This document shows, one piece after another, positions 1-5,992 of a DNA stretch of 5,992 nucleotides. The stretch lies in assembly GCA_026994125.1 (NCBI GenBank), contig JALWRJ010000247.1, positions 1 to 5,992 of the forward strand, written 5' to 3'. Numbering within the stretch: the stretch's first letter is position 1; each line of letters begins with the position of its first letter. The stretch is from Cyclobacteriaceae bacterium. Lineage in GTDB: Bacteria; Bacteroidota; Bacteroidia; Cytophagales; Cyclobacteriaceae. The notes beneath the pieces are model-generated. The model was not told the DNA's origin, made no database searches, and saw only the letters and a list, made by a program, of their open reading frames with translations. The translations under genes were made by a program, and so were the position numbers.

Positions 1-744
1 CGATCTATAGGTTCTTTTACCTTCTTTTCTAACATCTTCGGGAATCATCTCCTCGTTTATGGATAAGAACCAGCGAACCCGGGCATTTTCAAGTTCTAAG
101 TAGCCTGCTGCTCTATCGTGAGTATGAATGTTTACCACATTGGACTTAACCGAGCCAAAAATCCAAATCAACATGTCGTAAAAATGGACGCCAATATTTG
201 TAGCAATCCCACCTGATTTTTCTATATTACCTTTCCAGGAAGTAAAATACCAATGCCCTCTGGAGGTAAGATAGGTTAAATCAATATCATACACTTTATT
301 TTTAGGGCCTTTATCTATCTTATGTTTTAAAGCGATAATGGATGGATGCAACCTTAATTGCAAAATATTATAGATACTATTCCCACTTTCTTCTTCAATT
401 TTTTGCAAAGCATCTAAGTTCCATGGGTTTAAAACAAGTGGTTTTTCACAAATGGCATCCGAGCTATGCCTTAGTGCAAATCTTATATGCGAATCGTGGA
501 GGTAATTGGGCGAACATATGCTTACATAGTCTAAATCAATGCCTTTTCGTACCAGTTTATCAATATGCCTGTCTAGTCGTTCAAACTCAACAAAAAAATC
601 AGCACTAGGGAAATAGCTATCTATTACCCCCACACTGTCAAACGGATCGAAAGCTGCCAAGAGGTTATTTCCTGTTTCTTTAATTGCCTTCATATGCCTG
701 GGAGCCACATAACCAGCAGCTCCCATTAACGCGAAATTCTTCAT
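1..744 (-). CDS. wbpB: UDP-N-acetylglucosaminuronate 3-dehydrogenase (WbpB/WlbA type), C-terminus cut by window edge
   Basis: This is a Gfo/Idh/MocA-family NAD-dependent sugar oxidoreductase. The WbpB/WlbA subfamily oxidises C3 of UDP-GlcNAcA to the 3-keto sugar, which the neighbouring aminotransferase uses. I translated 248 codons from the ATG at 744; the frame is open to base 1, so the stop lies outside. The family is usually a little over 310 residues, so roughly the last 70 are probably missing. The N-terminal Rossmann motif is GAAGY (residues 8-12). The family's EKP motif is at 100-102, with Lys101 the expected catalytic lysine. A GVHFYD segment (185-190) supplies the expected active-site His187. 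The SICSPNYLHD stretch (75-84) and the LQLRLHPS stretch (128-135) are characteristic of the WbpB/WlbA group, and I recognise them from memory rather than from a search. The gene follows the acetyltransferase after a 56-bp gap, the longest in the operon. The upstream bases are A-rich with no clear Shine-Dalgarno sequence. The family is near certain; the exact substrate is inferred from similarity and neighbours. Confidence 0.93.
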   Translation of the reverse strand, partial: MKNFALMGAAGYVAPRHMKAIKETGNNLLAAFDPFDSVGVIDSYFPSADFFVEFERLDRHIDKLVRKGIDLDYVSICSPNYLHDSHIRFALRHSSDAICEKPLVLNPWNLDALQKIEEESGNSIYNILQLRLHPSIIALKHKIDKGPKNKVYDIDLTYLTSRGHWYFTSWKGNIEKSGGIATNIGVHFYDMLIWIFGSVKSNVVNIHTHDRAAGYLELENARVRWFLSINEEMIPEDVRKEGKRTYRS

Positions 745-800
745 TTTTTACAGTTTAAATCAGATACCTTTTCTATAAAAATATGTTATTAAAAGGATAC
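745..800 (-). other. 56-bp gap between wbpD-like and wbpB-like genes
   Basis: This is the longest gap in the operon and it is very AT-rich. I see no TAnnTTTG-type -7 box on the minus strand. It contains a weak inverted repeat, CCTTTT (767-772) and AAAAGG (791-796), with an 18-base loop. That is too open for an intrinsic terminator and has no GC-rich stem. The gap gives no reason to place the downstream gene in a separate transcript. Confidence 0.5.
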
Positions 801-1376
801 TTAGTTAATAATCTTACTCACTTCCCCTTTAAGGAGTTTGTAATCTTCATTGCTTTCGGGGCAGGTTGCCAGGCCTTTGTTATTAAATTTTAATCGATGA
901 CCATATTCACTCATCCAGCCTATTTGCTTGCCCGGGTTGCCCACAATTAAGGCATAGGGCTTAACATTTTTTGTTACAACAGTACCCGCTCCAATAAAGG
1001 CATATTGCCCAATGTTGTTACCACAAACAATGGTGGCGTTGGCTCCTATAGAAGCACCTTTTTTAACCAATGTTGTTTCGTACTTACCCCTTCGATTAAC
1101 GGCACTTCTAGGATTAGTAACGTTGGTAAATACCATTGAAGGCCCAAGAAATACATCGTTCTCGCAAATTACGCCCGAATAAATAGATACATTGTTTTGG
1201 ACTTTAACATTATCGCCCAAAACAACTTTTGGGCTAACAACCACATTTTGACCAATATTGCAATTTGCCCCTATGGTGCAATGCTCCATAATATGCGAAA
1301 AATGCCAAATTTTAGTACCAGCCCCAATGCTAACCGGGGAATCAATAACAGCAGTTTCATGGGCAAAATATTCCAT
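801..1376 (-). CDS. wbpD: UDP-2-acetamido-3-amino-2,3-dideoxyglucuronate N-acetyltransferase (WbpD/WlbB type)
   Basis: This is a left-handed beta-helix acyltransferase of the hexapeptide-repeat superfamily. WbpD/WlbB uses acetyl-CoA to acetylate the C3 amine of UDP-GlcNAc(3NH2)A, completing UDP-GlcNAc(3NAc)A in the cytoplasm. The protein is 191 residues, normal for this family. Hexapeptide turns such as VSIGAG (15-20), CTIGAN (33-38) and ASIGAN (108-113) run through the chain, broken by a loop at about residues 83-105. The FTNV motif (83-86) with Asn85 lies where the family's active-site asparagine is expected. The GNPGKQIGWMSEYGHRL segment (146-162) is a WbpD/WlbB hallmark, and a CPES motif (172-175) sits in the C-terminal tail. 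The start is only 6 bp after the aminotransferase stop, so the two are almost certainly co-transcribed and perhaps translationally coupled. Related sugar O- or N-acetyltransferases share the fold, but the tail motifs and the two flanking pathway genes favour this assignment. Confidence 0.92.
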   Translation of the reverse strand: MEYFAHETAVIDSPVSIGAGTKIWHFSHIMEHCTIGANCNIGQNVVVSPKVVLGDNVKVQNNVSIYSGVICENDVFLGPSMVFTNVTNPRSAVNRRGKYETTLVKKGASIGANATIVCGNNIGQYAFIGAGTVVTKNVKPYALIVGNPGKQIGWMSEYGHRLKFNNKGLATCPESNEDYKLLKGEVSKIIN

Positions 1377-1382
1377 TATATA

Positions 1383-2504
1383 TTATTTTGAGAAAAAATC
1401 GGAGATTAAATTACAAATTAACTTTTGGTGGGTTTCCGGTAAATCGGGGTGTATTGGTAAAGAAATAACCGATTGTGATAAAGATTCGGTAATCTTTAAA
1501 TCTATGGAATCTTCTTTAAAATAAGCTGCCTGCTGGTGTATGGGCACCGGATAGTATATCATGGTGGGCACTTCTTTTTGTAATAAAAATTCTTTTAAAT
1601 CGTTTCTTTTAGCCTTTGGAACTTTTATGGTATATTGATGAAATACATGCTCGGAATAGCCAACCCTTTTAGGTAAAGTAACCTCTTCAATATGCTTTAA
1701 TAGGTTATCATAAACCTCCGCTTTTTGTTTTCTTTGTTTATTAAACTCATCTAAATATTTTAGCTTAACCCCTAAAATTGCTGCCTGCAAGGCATCTAAC
1801 CTGGAATTTATTCCTACTCGGTTGCTAAAATACTTTTTACTTTGCCCATGATTGGCAATTTGTTTACATGCCAGGGCAAGGTTTTCATCGTTGGTAAAAA
1901 TGGCTCCTCCATCGCCATAGGCTCCCAAGTTTTTAGAAGGGAAAAAAGAGGTTGTACCAATATGGCCAATAGTCCCGGATTTTAGTTTTCTTCCATCCTC
2001 AAAGAAGTAATCGGAGCCAATAGATTGGGCAGCATCTTCAATCACTTTTAAGTTATACTCTTTTGCTAATTGAATAATGGCTTGCATATCAGCATTTTGT
2101 CCGTATAAATGAACAGGAAGTATAGCAACTGTTTTAGTGCTAATTTTAGCTTTAATTTTGTTAATATCGATGGTAAAGCTATCAGGGTCAACATCCACAA
2201 AAACAGGTGTTAATCCTAAAAGAGCAATAGTTTCAGCAGTTGCTACAAAAGTAAACGAGGGTACAATAACTTCGCTACCGGGCTTAAAATCAAGCGCCAT
2301 TAAGGCAATTTGAAGGGCATCAGTTCCGTTACCACACGGTATAACATATTTTACCTTATTATATACTTCCAGATTGGAAGCCAATTCGGATACCGTTTTT
2401 CCTCCGATAAACTGCTGGGAATCTATTACTGATTGTATGGCACCATCAATCTCGGTTTTTAACCGATTGTACTGACTACCCAAATCAACCATTTTAATGT
2501 TCAT
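1383..2504 (-). CDS. wbpE: UDP-2-acetamido-2-deoxy-ribo-hexuluronate aminotransferase (WbpE/WlbC type)
   Basis: This is a PLP-dependent DegT/DnrJ/EryC1/StrS-family aminotransferase (fold type I). WbpE/WlbC transfers an amino group from glutamate to C3 of the 3-keto sugar made by the WbpB-type enzyme. In the Pseudomonas pathway the 2-oxoglutarate released helps re-oxidise the NADH of WbpB, so the two enzymes work as a pair. The protein has 373 residues, slightly longer than some homologues but within the family range. The GNGTDAL motif (58-64) forms the cofactor phosphate-binding region. EDAAQ (156-160) supplies Asp157 to the pyridine nitrogen. SFFPSKNLGAYGDGG (186-200) contains the expected Schiff-base lysine, Lys191. 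The GINSRLDALQAAIL stretch (231-244) is also family-typical. The start is the first ATG, 24 bp past the kinase stop. A second Met at residue 5 (codon at 2490-2492) is an alternative, because related proteins often begin near the MVDL sequence. The family is certain; substrate specificity comes from gene context. Confidence 0.93.
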   Translation of the reverse strand: MNIKMVDLGSQYNRLKTEIDGAIQSVIDSQQFIGGKTVSELASNLEVYNKVKYVIPCGNGTDALQIALMALDFKPGSEVIVPSFTFVATAETIALLGLTPVFVDVDPDSFTIDINKIKAKISTKTVAILPVHLYGQNADMQAIIQLAKEYNLKVIEDAAQSIGSDYFFEDGRKLKSGTIGHIGTTSFFPSKNLGAYGDGGAIFTNDENLALACKQIANHGQSKKYFSNRVGINSRLDALQAAILGVKLKYLDEFNKQRKQKAEVYDNLLKHIEEVTLPKRVGYSEHVFHQYTIKVPKAKRNDLKEFLLQKEVPTMIYYPVPIHQQAAYFKEDSIDLKITESLSQSVISLPIHPDLPETHQKLICNLISDFFSK

Positions 2505-2528
2505 GTCCTGTTTTCTTATTCAGGCTAA

Positions 2529-4940
2529 TTATGCATCCTCATAATACCCGCCCCCATTTTTCTTTCTACCATAGCCATAGCCATAGCCGTAACCGTAACC
2601 GTAACCATAGCCATAACCGTAACCATAACCCGGTCCAAATTTATAAATGTCATTAAATACTAAGCTAATGTTTGTAAGTTTTCCCTGGTCAAGGTGGTGC
2701 TGTAGCGAAATCATTGCTTCTTTAGGTGTGTAATTTTGACGGGCTATAAAAAGCGTATAATCTACTAAAGGAGCCACCTCCAATGCATCGGCCACTACAC
2801 CAATAGGGGGAGTATCTATTAAAATAACATCAAATTTAGTTTTCAGTTTTTCAATGAGGGCAGTAAACTCTCCTCTTAAAAGCAGCTCCCCCGGGTTTGG
2901 AGGAATTGGGCCACTAGTAATAATCGAAAGATTATCCACGCTGGTGGGTTGTACTATTTCGTCCCATTTAGCATTCCCGGAAAGGTAATTACTTAACCCA
3001 AAATTGTTTTCTAATTTCAATTCCTGATACAACCGGGGTTTCCTCATATCAGCTCCTAAGATTAGAGTTTTCCTGCCAGAAAGTGCAATAATATTGGCCA
3101 GGTTAAGCGCTGTAAATGATTTTCCTTCCCCACTTATTGAGGAAGTTATCATCATCACGAACTGTTCTTTTTTTATAAAATAGTTTAAGTTAGAGCGTAA
3201 CGACCGGAAAGCTTCAGCCATAGCCGATTTAGGTTTATTGCTCACCACCATTCTTTCGGTATCGCTATTATGGCCTATTACCCCAATAATTGGAATAGAC
3301 GTTACCTGGTCAATATCTTCACGCGATTGCACTTTTGTATTTAACAACTCGGAAAGTACAAAAACCGCAAAAGGCAAACTCAATCCCAAAAAGAGTGCAA
3401 ACAGATAATTCTGTTTAGTTTTAGGAGCTATTAGCCCACCATCCTGACCGGGATTGTTTACAATTACAATATCTGATGTTGTAGAAGCCTCTGAAATAGC
3501 TGCTTCGGTTCGTTTTTGGGTTAAAAACACATATAAATTTTCACCTAAATGATAGCTCCGCTCTATAGTTACCCTCCTCCGTTCTTCTCCCGGCAAATTA
3601 TTCAGTTCACGTTCGAACAATGCTAACTGTATCTTAATTTGATCCTTCCTAATTTGATCTGTTTGTTTTAAATTAGTAACACTTTCCAATATAGCTGAAC
3701 GTAAATCTTCAATTTGGTTAATTAATTTATCTTTCAGAGGGTTTTGCTCATAGTTCTTGTTTTCCAGGGCACGAGCCTGTAGTTGTAATTCGGCCATTTG
3801 TCTGATTAGTCCTAACAGTACGGGGTCATTAATACCAACGGCTGACGGTAACACAATTTGGTTTTGAATATTTTCATTGTTTAGGTATTCTGTTAAATAT
3901 TTATAGTAATTATCTTTTACTAAATATTCTGAATTATATTTTTCTAACTCATCAATCTTTAACAGTAACCTTTGAGCTTCCTTACCCAAATCTATCTTCG
4001 AGTTCTCATCTTTAAACCTCTCAAGTTGCATTTCAACCAGCAAGAGCGAATCGGCTATATACGAAAGTTGCTGATCGATAAAATTCTTTGAATTAGTGGC
4101 GGCTTCCTTTTTCCCATTTAAATCGTGAAGTGTGTAAATTTCAATTAGCTTTTCTAAAAAATCGATCTCCTTTTCAACCAACCCTCCATTTATGCTGAGG
4201 TTTACCACCGAAGCACCTTCTTCTGCCCACTCCACTTTTAATCTTGAAGAGTAGGATTTTGCCAACTTATATCCATCTTTAAAATCTAAAATATAGGATT
4301 CATTAAAATACTTTTCCAGGTCTCCTATTTTGGATATTGATATATTAAAACCATTTATTGCAAGAGGGACATCAAACTTGCCTTGGTATATATCCAAAGG
4401 TTTTGTATTTATTGTGTCCTCTTCTTGTTCAAACCTTGGCACCAGCGTATAACGCAAATCATCAAGTATAACAAAATCGAATGAGCCCAATAGGTACTCA
4501 TTAGCTCTCTTGTTACCCAAAACCCTCATGGGCAATTTTTTATAAAGTTCCGTGGTCTTAATATTGCCTTCCTGGTAAATAACTGTTGTAAACCCTAGGG
4601 AATCAACAACTTGCTGAATAAGGGGGAATGACTTAATTATATAAGGTTCGTTTAAAAAATTACGATAGGCATTTACCAAAGGGTTGTTGTACAGCAATTC
4701 TGCAGTTTGCCCGGCTTCTTCACTTTCTTTTATAATAATAGAAGCCGATATGGAATACGTTTTAGCTGCGTATCTATTGTAAATAAAAGCTATTACCAAG
4801 GCTGTTACTACCGATAGTAAAACAACATACCAATAACGAAGTATGCGGTACCATACCCGCTTATAATTAATTAGTGGATATTCTTCCTGAAGTTGAAAAT
4901 TTACAGGAGCGGCCTCAGAAGAAAGTTTTAACTGCTCCAT
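2529..4940 (-). CDS. wzc: Wzc-like polysaccharide copolymerase and bacterial tyrosine (BY) autokinase
   Basis: This inner-membrane protein should control polymer length and couple synthesis to the Wza-type export channel, with activity set by phosphorylation of tyrosines in its own tail. The 803-residue chain has an N-terminal Wzz-type region, a first membrane helix at about 37-54, a long periplasmic part with probable coiled coil at about 280-450, a GNVR-like segment (about 455-508), a second membrane helix at about 511-531, and a cytoplasmic kinase domain. In the kinase, EX2RX2R is present (Glu576, Arg579, Arg582), as is a Walker A motif SISGEGKS (601-608, Lys607). The Walker A' segment is LILGADMRKP (626-635) and Walker B is ILIDTPP (706-712, Asp709). 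In Walker A' the first of the two usual acidic residues is Gly629. The tail (771-791) is an alternating Gly/Tyr run followed by a basic patch and Tyr799-Tyr800. At 803 residues it is longer than the E. coli protein of about 720. It lies 28 bp after the wza-like gene and 24 bp before the aminotransferase. Confidence 0.95.
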   Translation of the reverse strand: MEQLKLSSEAAPVNFQLQEEYPLINYKRVWYRILRYWYVVLLSVVTALVIAFIYNRYAAKTYSISASIIIKESEEAGQTAELLYNNPLVNAYRNFLNEPYIIKSFPLIQQVVDSLGFTTVIYQEGNIKTTELYKKLPMRVLGNKRANEYLLGSFDFVILDDLRYTLVPRFEQEEDTINTKPLDIYQGKFDVPLAINGFNISISKIGDLEKYFNESYILDFKDGYKLAKSYSSRLKVEWAEEGASVVNLSINGGLVEKEIDFLEKLIEIYTLHDLNGKKEAATNSKNFIDQQLSYIADSLLLVEMQLERFKDENSKIDLGKEAQRLLLKIDELEKYNSEYLVKDNYYKYLTEYLNNENIQNQIVLPSAVGINDPVLLGLIRQMAELQLQARALENKNYEQNPLKDKLINQIEDLRSAILESVTNLKQTDQIRKDQIKIQLALFERELNNLPGEERRRVTIERSYHLGENLYVFLTQKRTEAAISEASTTSDIVIVNNPGQDGGLIAPKTKQNYLFALFLGLSLPFAVFVLSELLNTKVQSREDIDQVTSIPIIGVIGHNSDTERMVVSNKPKSAMAEAFRSLRSNLNYFIKKEQFVMMITSSISGEGKSFTALNLANIIALSGRKTLILGADMRKPRLYQELKLENNFGLSNYLSGNAKWDEIVQPTSVDNLSIITSGPIPPNPGELLLRGEFTALIEKLKTKFDVILIDTPPIGVVADALEVAPLVDYTLFIARQNYTPKEAMISLQHHLDQGKLTNISLVFNDIYKFGPGYGYGYGYGYGYGYGYGYGYGRKKNGGGYYEDA
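2568..2630 (-). repeat. Degenerate hexanucleotide repeat encoding the G(YG)10 tail of the Wzc-like kinase
   Basis: Twenty-one codons alternate glycine and tyrosine without interruption, giving eleven Gly and ten Tyr (residues 771-791 of the kinase). Glycine uses GGT or GGC and tyrosine TAT or TAC. Read in the coding direction, three consecutive GGTTAC units and three consecutive GGCTAT units occur among mixed units, which suggests local duplications by slippage. Any gain or loss of a 6-base unit keeps the reading frame. The tyrosines are the expected autophosphorylation sites by analogy with the tyrosine cluster of other BY kinases. Confidence 0.95.
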
Positions 4941-4968
4941 TTTAATTTTTATATTGTATCAACATAGT

Positions 4969-5766
4969 TTACTTAATTAAATTTAACACGAGTATTAACA
5001 ACGATACCGAGCTAATTACTAGTGCCAAATTCTTACCAAAATAAATTTGGTAGGGGCGTTGTTTTAGTGGGGGTACTACAATAACATCATTTTGATTCAT
5101 GTAGTAATAAGGTGAGTTAACGAAATCTTCTTCTAATAAATTTAGGTAATACACCTCAGCCTTTCCCTCCCCTTGGCGAATTACTTTTATGTTACTCTTA
5201 TCGGCATAATCGGTCAATCCGCCCGCCAGCCCAATAGCCTCCAACAATGTTATTCTGTTGTTTAATGAATTAATAGTTCCTTCTTTTTTTACTTCGCCCA
5301 ACAAGGTAAATCTAAAGTTTAATAGCCTAATCTCTATTACCGGGCTCTCCAGATACTGATTGGCCACTTCTAATATTTTATTTTGTGCATCAAACACCGT
5401 TAATCCGCTTATTCTCACTTTACCTACTACCGGAAATTCCACCTCCCCGTTTTCATCGATTAAATACCCATTTACCAAGGCTGCAGCTCCATTTTGAAAT
5501 TGGTTAAAATTATTACCATTTCCTTCTTTAATGGTAAAAAAGTTAAACTCTTCGGGTGTTAAGCTATAAAACTTAACTGAAATTATGTCCTCGGGTTGAA
5601 GTTTATACTCAAAATCGCTTAGGTTGTATGTCCGTAAAACACTGTCTTTGGCAATGGCATCCGACTTAACATTCACATCCTTATTTTGAAGATATTGGTA
5701 TTTTTTATTCACTACACAACTCGAAAAAATAAAGATGGATATTAAAATGATTACTACTTGCTTCAT
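4969..5766 (-). CDS. wza: Wza-like outer-membrane polysaccharide export lipoprotein
   Basis: This is a polysaccharide export (OPX) family protein expected to form the outer-membrane exit channel and to pair with the Wzc-like kinase encoded 28 bp downstream. Of 265 residues, the first 16 form a short lipoprotein signal peptide ending in FSSC, with Cys17 the likely lipidated residue. The bases after Cys17 encode VVNKKY, with no acidic surface-export signal of the Bacteroidota type, which fits a periplasm-facing anchor. The export domain spans about residues 52-148, starting at YKLQPEDIISV (54-64) and including the FPVVGKVRISGLT stretch (111-123). One SLBB-like domain follows at about 153-232, with FTLLGEVKKEGT (153-164) and LLEAIGLAGGL (174-184). 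A hydrophobic helix at about 247-263 ends the protein. It is shorter than E. coli Wza (about 380 residues), which has an extra periplasmic domain. The ATG at 5766 gives a complete signal peptide and is preceded by AT-rich sequence. It is the first gene of the apparent operon. Confidence 0.94.
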   Translation of the reverse strand: MKQVVIILISIFIFSSCVVNKKYQYLQNKDVNVKSDAIAKDSVLRTYNLSDFEYKLQPEDIISVKFYSLTPEEFNFFTIKEGNGNNFNQFQNGAAALVNGYLIDENGEVEFPVVGKVRISGLTVFDAQNKILEVANQYLESPVIEIRLLNFRFTLLGEVKKEGTINSLNNRITLLEAIGLAGGLTDYADKSNIKVIRQGEGKAEVYYLNLLEEDFVNSPYYYMNQNDVIVVPPLKQRPYQIYFGKNLALVISSVSLLILVLNLIK

Positions 5767-5798
5767 AATATTGCAGCTAATCTATTATACCTTAAAAG

Positions 5799-5823
5799 TT
5801 AATCCTAATTTTAAGCGGATTAA
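5799..5823 (-). promoter_or_regulatory. 7-bp inverted repeat in the 5' leader of the wza-like gene
   Basis: TTAATCC (5799-5805) and its exact reverse complement GGATTAA (5817-5823) are separated by 11 bases. In RNA read from the minus strand they could form a 7-bp hairpin whose 3' side ends 32 bases before the ATG. In DNA they could be a dyad operator downstream of the candidate promoter. No U-run follows, so it is not a terminator. Function is inferred only; an AT-rich leader can contain such a dyad by chance. Confidence 0.35.
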
Positions 5824-5854
5824 TATAATCACAGCTTCGCCTCCTCAGTCACAC

Positions 5855-5890
5855 ATAGGCTGAGTAAGCGTAAAGTCAAAAATAGGCTGA
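5855..5890 (-). repeat. 9-bp direct repeat ATAGGCTGA spanning the promoter
   Basis: ATAGGCTGA occurs at 5855-5863 and again at 5882-5890, 27 bases apart start to start. On the minus strand each reads TCAGCCTAT. The copy at 5882-5890 covers the spacer end and the first bases of the candidate -7 box; the other lies just downstream of the predicted transcription start. This layout would suit a repressor site, but no regulator is identified. Confidence 0.4.
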
Positions 5891-5907
5891 ATTACCTCTT
5901 AATCAAA
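5877..5907 (-). promoter_or_regulatory. Candidate Bacteroidota-type promoter for the polysaccharide operon
   Basis: On the minus strand TTTG (5907-5904) is followed after exactly 19 bases by TATTTTTG (5884-5877). This matches the Bacteroides-type sigma-factor consensus of a TTTG -33 element and a TAnnTTTG -7 element with about 19-21 bases between them. The predicted start of transcription is near 5873, giving a leader of about 107 nt. The match and spacing are read directly from the sequence; promoter activity is inferred. Confidence 0.55.
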
Positions 5908-5992
5908 TCAAAATCAACAAATAAGACACAGCCGTTTAAAGAAAACACACAACTTATTAATACTATTCTTAACTAAGTAACTCGTTACAAAG

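Larger units (their letters stand above)
5767..5992. other. Non-coding leader upstream of the wza-like gene
   Basis: These 226 bases precede the first gene of the operon and run to the window edge. I see no credible coding region on either strand. The stretch holds a candidate promoter for the minus strand (5877-5907), a 9-bp direct repeat and a 7-bp inverted repeat. A small GC-richer island at about 5836-5865 stands out from the AT-rich surroundings. I see no TAnnTTTG box for a divergent plus-strand promoter. Whether a UpxY/NusG-like regulator or another gene lies further right cannot be told. Confidence 0.7.

Noticed and set aside
342..608. 88-codon open frame on the plus strand
   Set aside because: It lies wholly antisense to the wbpB-like gene, whose translation is well conserved, and its product resembles nothing I recognise.
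767..796. Possible hairpin CCTTTT / AAAAGG between the wbpD- and wbpB-like genes as a terminator
   Set aside because: The stem is only 6 bp and AT-rich with an 18-base loop, so it would be too weak to end transcription.
1197..1524. Two overlapping plus-strand open frames (1197-1391 and 1258-1524)
   Set aside because: Both are antisense to the acetyltransferase and the end of the aminotransferase, overlap each other in different frames, and show no recognisable protein features.
2568..2630. CRISPR-like or intergenic tandem repeat
   Set aside because: The repeat is inside the kinase frame, has a 6-base period with no spacers, and is fully explained by Gly-Tyr coding.
5784..5789. TATAAT on the minus strand just upstream of the wza-like start
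   Set aside because: No -35 match occurs at a suitable distance, the organism appears to use the TAnnTTTG-type box, and such a hexamer is expected by chance in AT-rich DNA.
5799..5823. Invertible (phase-variable) promoter as in Bacteroides capsule loci
   Set aside because: The inverted arms are only 7 bp with 11 bases between them and do not flank the candidate promoter. No longer inverted repeat pair is visible in the leader.
5829..5853. Two TCACA pentamers 20 bp apart as a CRP-like site
   Set aside because: They are in direct rather than inverted orientation, so they do not form a TGTGA-N6-TCACA dyad, and pentamers recur by chance.

Overview
The window looks like part of a surface-polysaccharide locus from a member of the Bacteroidota. 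Four things suggest this: AT-rich DNA; A-rich translation starts without clear Shine-Dalgarno sequences; a candidate promoter of the TTTG / TAnnTTTG type used by that phylum; and a Wza-like lipoprotein and Wzc-like kinase of the Bacteroidota kind (one-piece kinase with a glycine/tyrosine tail, export lipoprotein with a hydrophobic C-terminal helix). The species cannot be told from the sequence.

All five genes lie on the minus strand, so transcription runs from high to low coordinates. From the right: a non-coding leader with a candidate promoter (5767-5992); a Wza-like outer-membrane polysaccharide export lipoprotein (4969-5766); a Wzc-like chain-length regulator and tyrosine autokinase (2529-4940); a WbpE/WlbC-type PLP aminotransferase (1383-2504); a WbpD/WlbB-type N-acetyltransferase (801-1376); and the N-terminal 248 codons of a WbpB/WlbA-type dehydrogenase (1-744), cut by the left edge. 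The gaps are 28, 24, 6 and 56 bp, and no convincing terminator lies between genes, so this is most simply one operon.

The genes form two modules. The last three encode consecutive steps from UDP-GlcNAcA to UDP-2,3-diacetamido-2,3-dideoxyglucuronic acid: WbpB oxidises C3, WbpE aminates it and WbpD acetylates the amine. The first two encode the inner-membrane kinase/copolymerase and the outer-membrane export channel that would assemble and export the polymer. The UDP-GlcNAc 6-dehydrogenase (WbpA-type), any C2 epimerase (WbpI-type), glycosyltransferases, flippase and polymerase are not in the window and probably lie to the left or elsewhere.

I found no RNA genes, mobile elements, CRISPR array or clearly new system. 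The most unusual element is the kinase tail, an uninterrupted G(YG)10 run encoded by a degenerate hexanucleotide repeat that could change length in frame. The leader also carries a 7-bp inverted repeat and a 9-bp direct repeat that overlaps the candidate -7 box.
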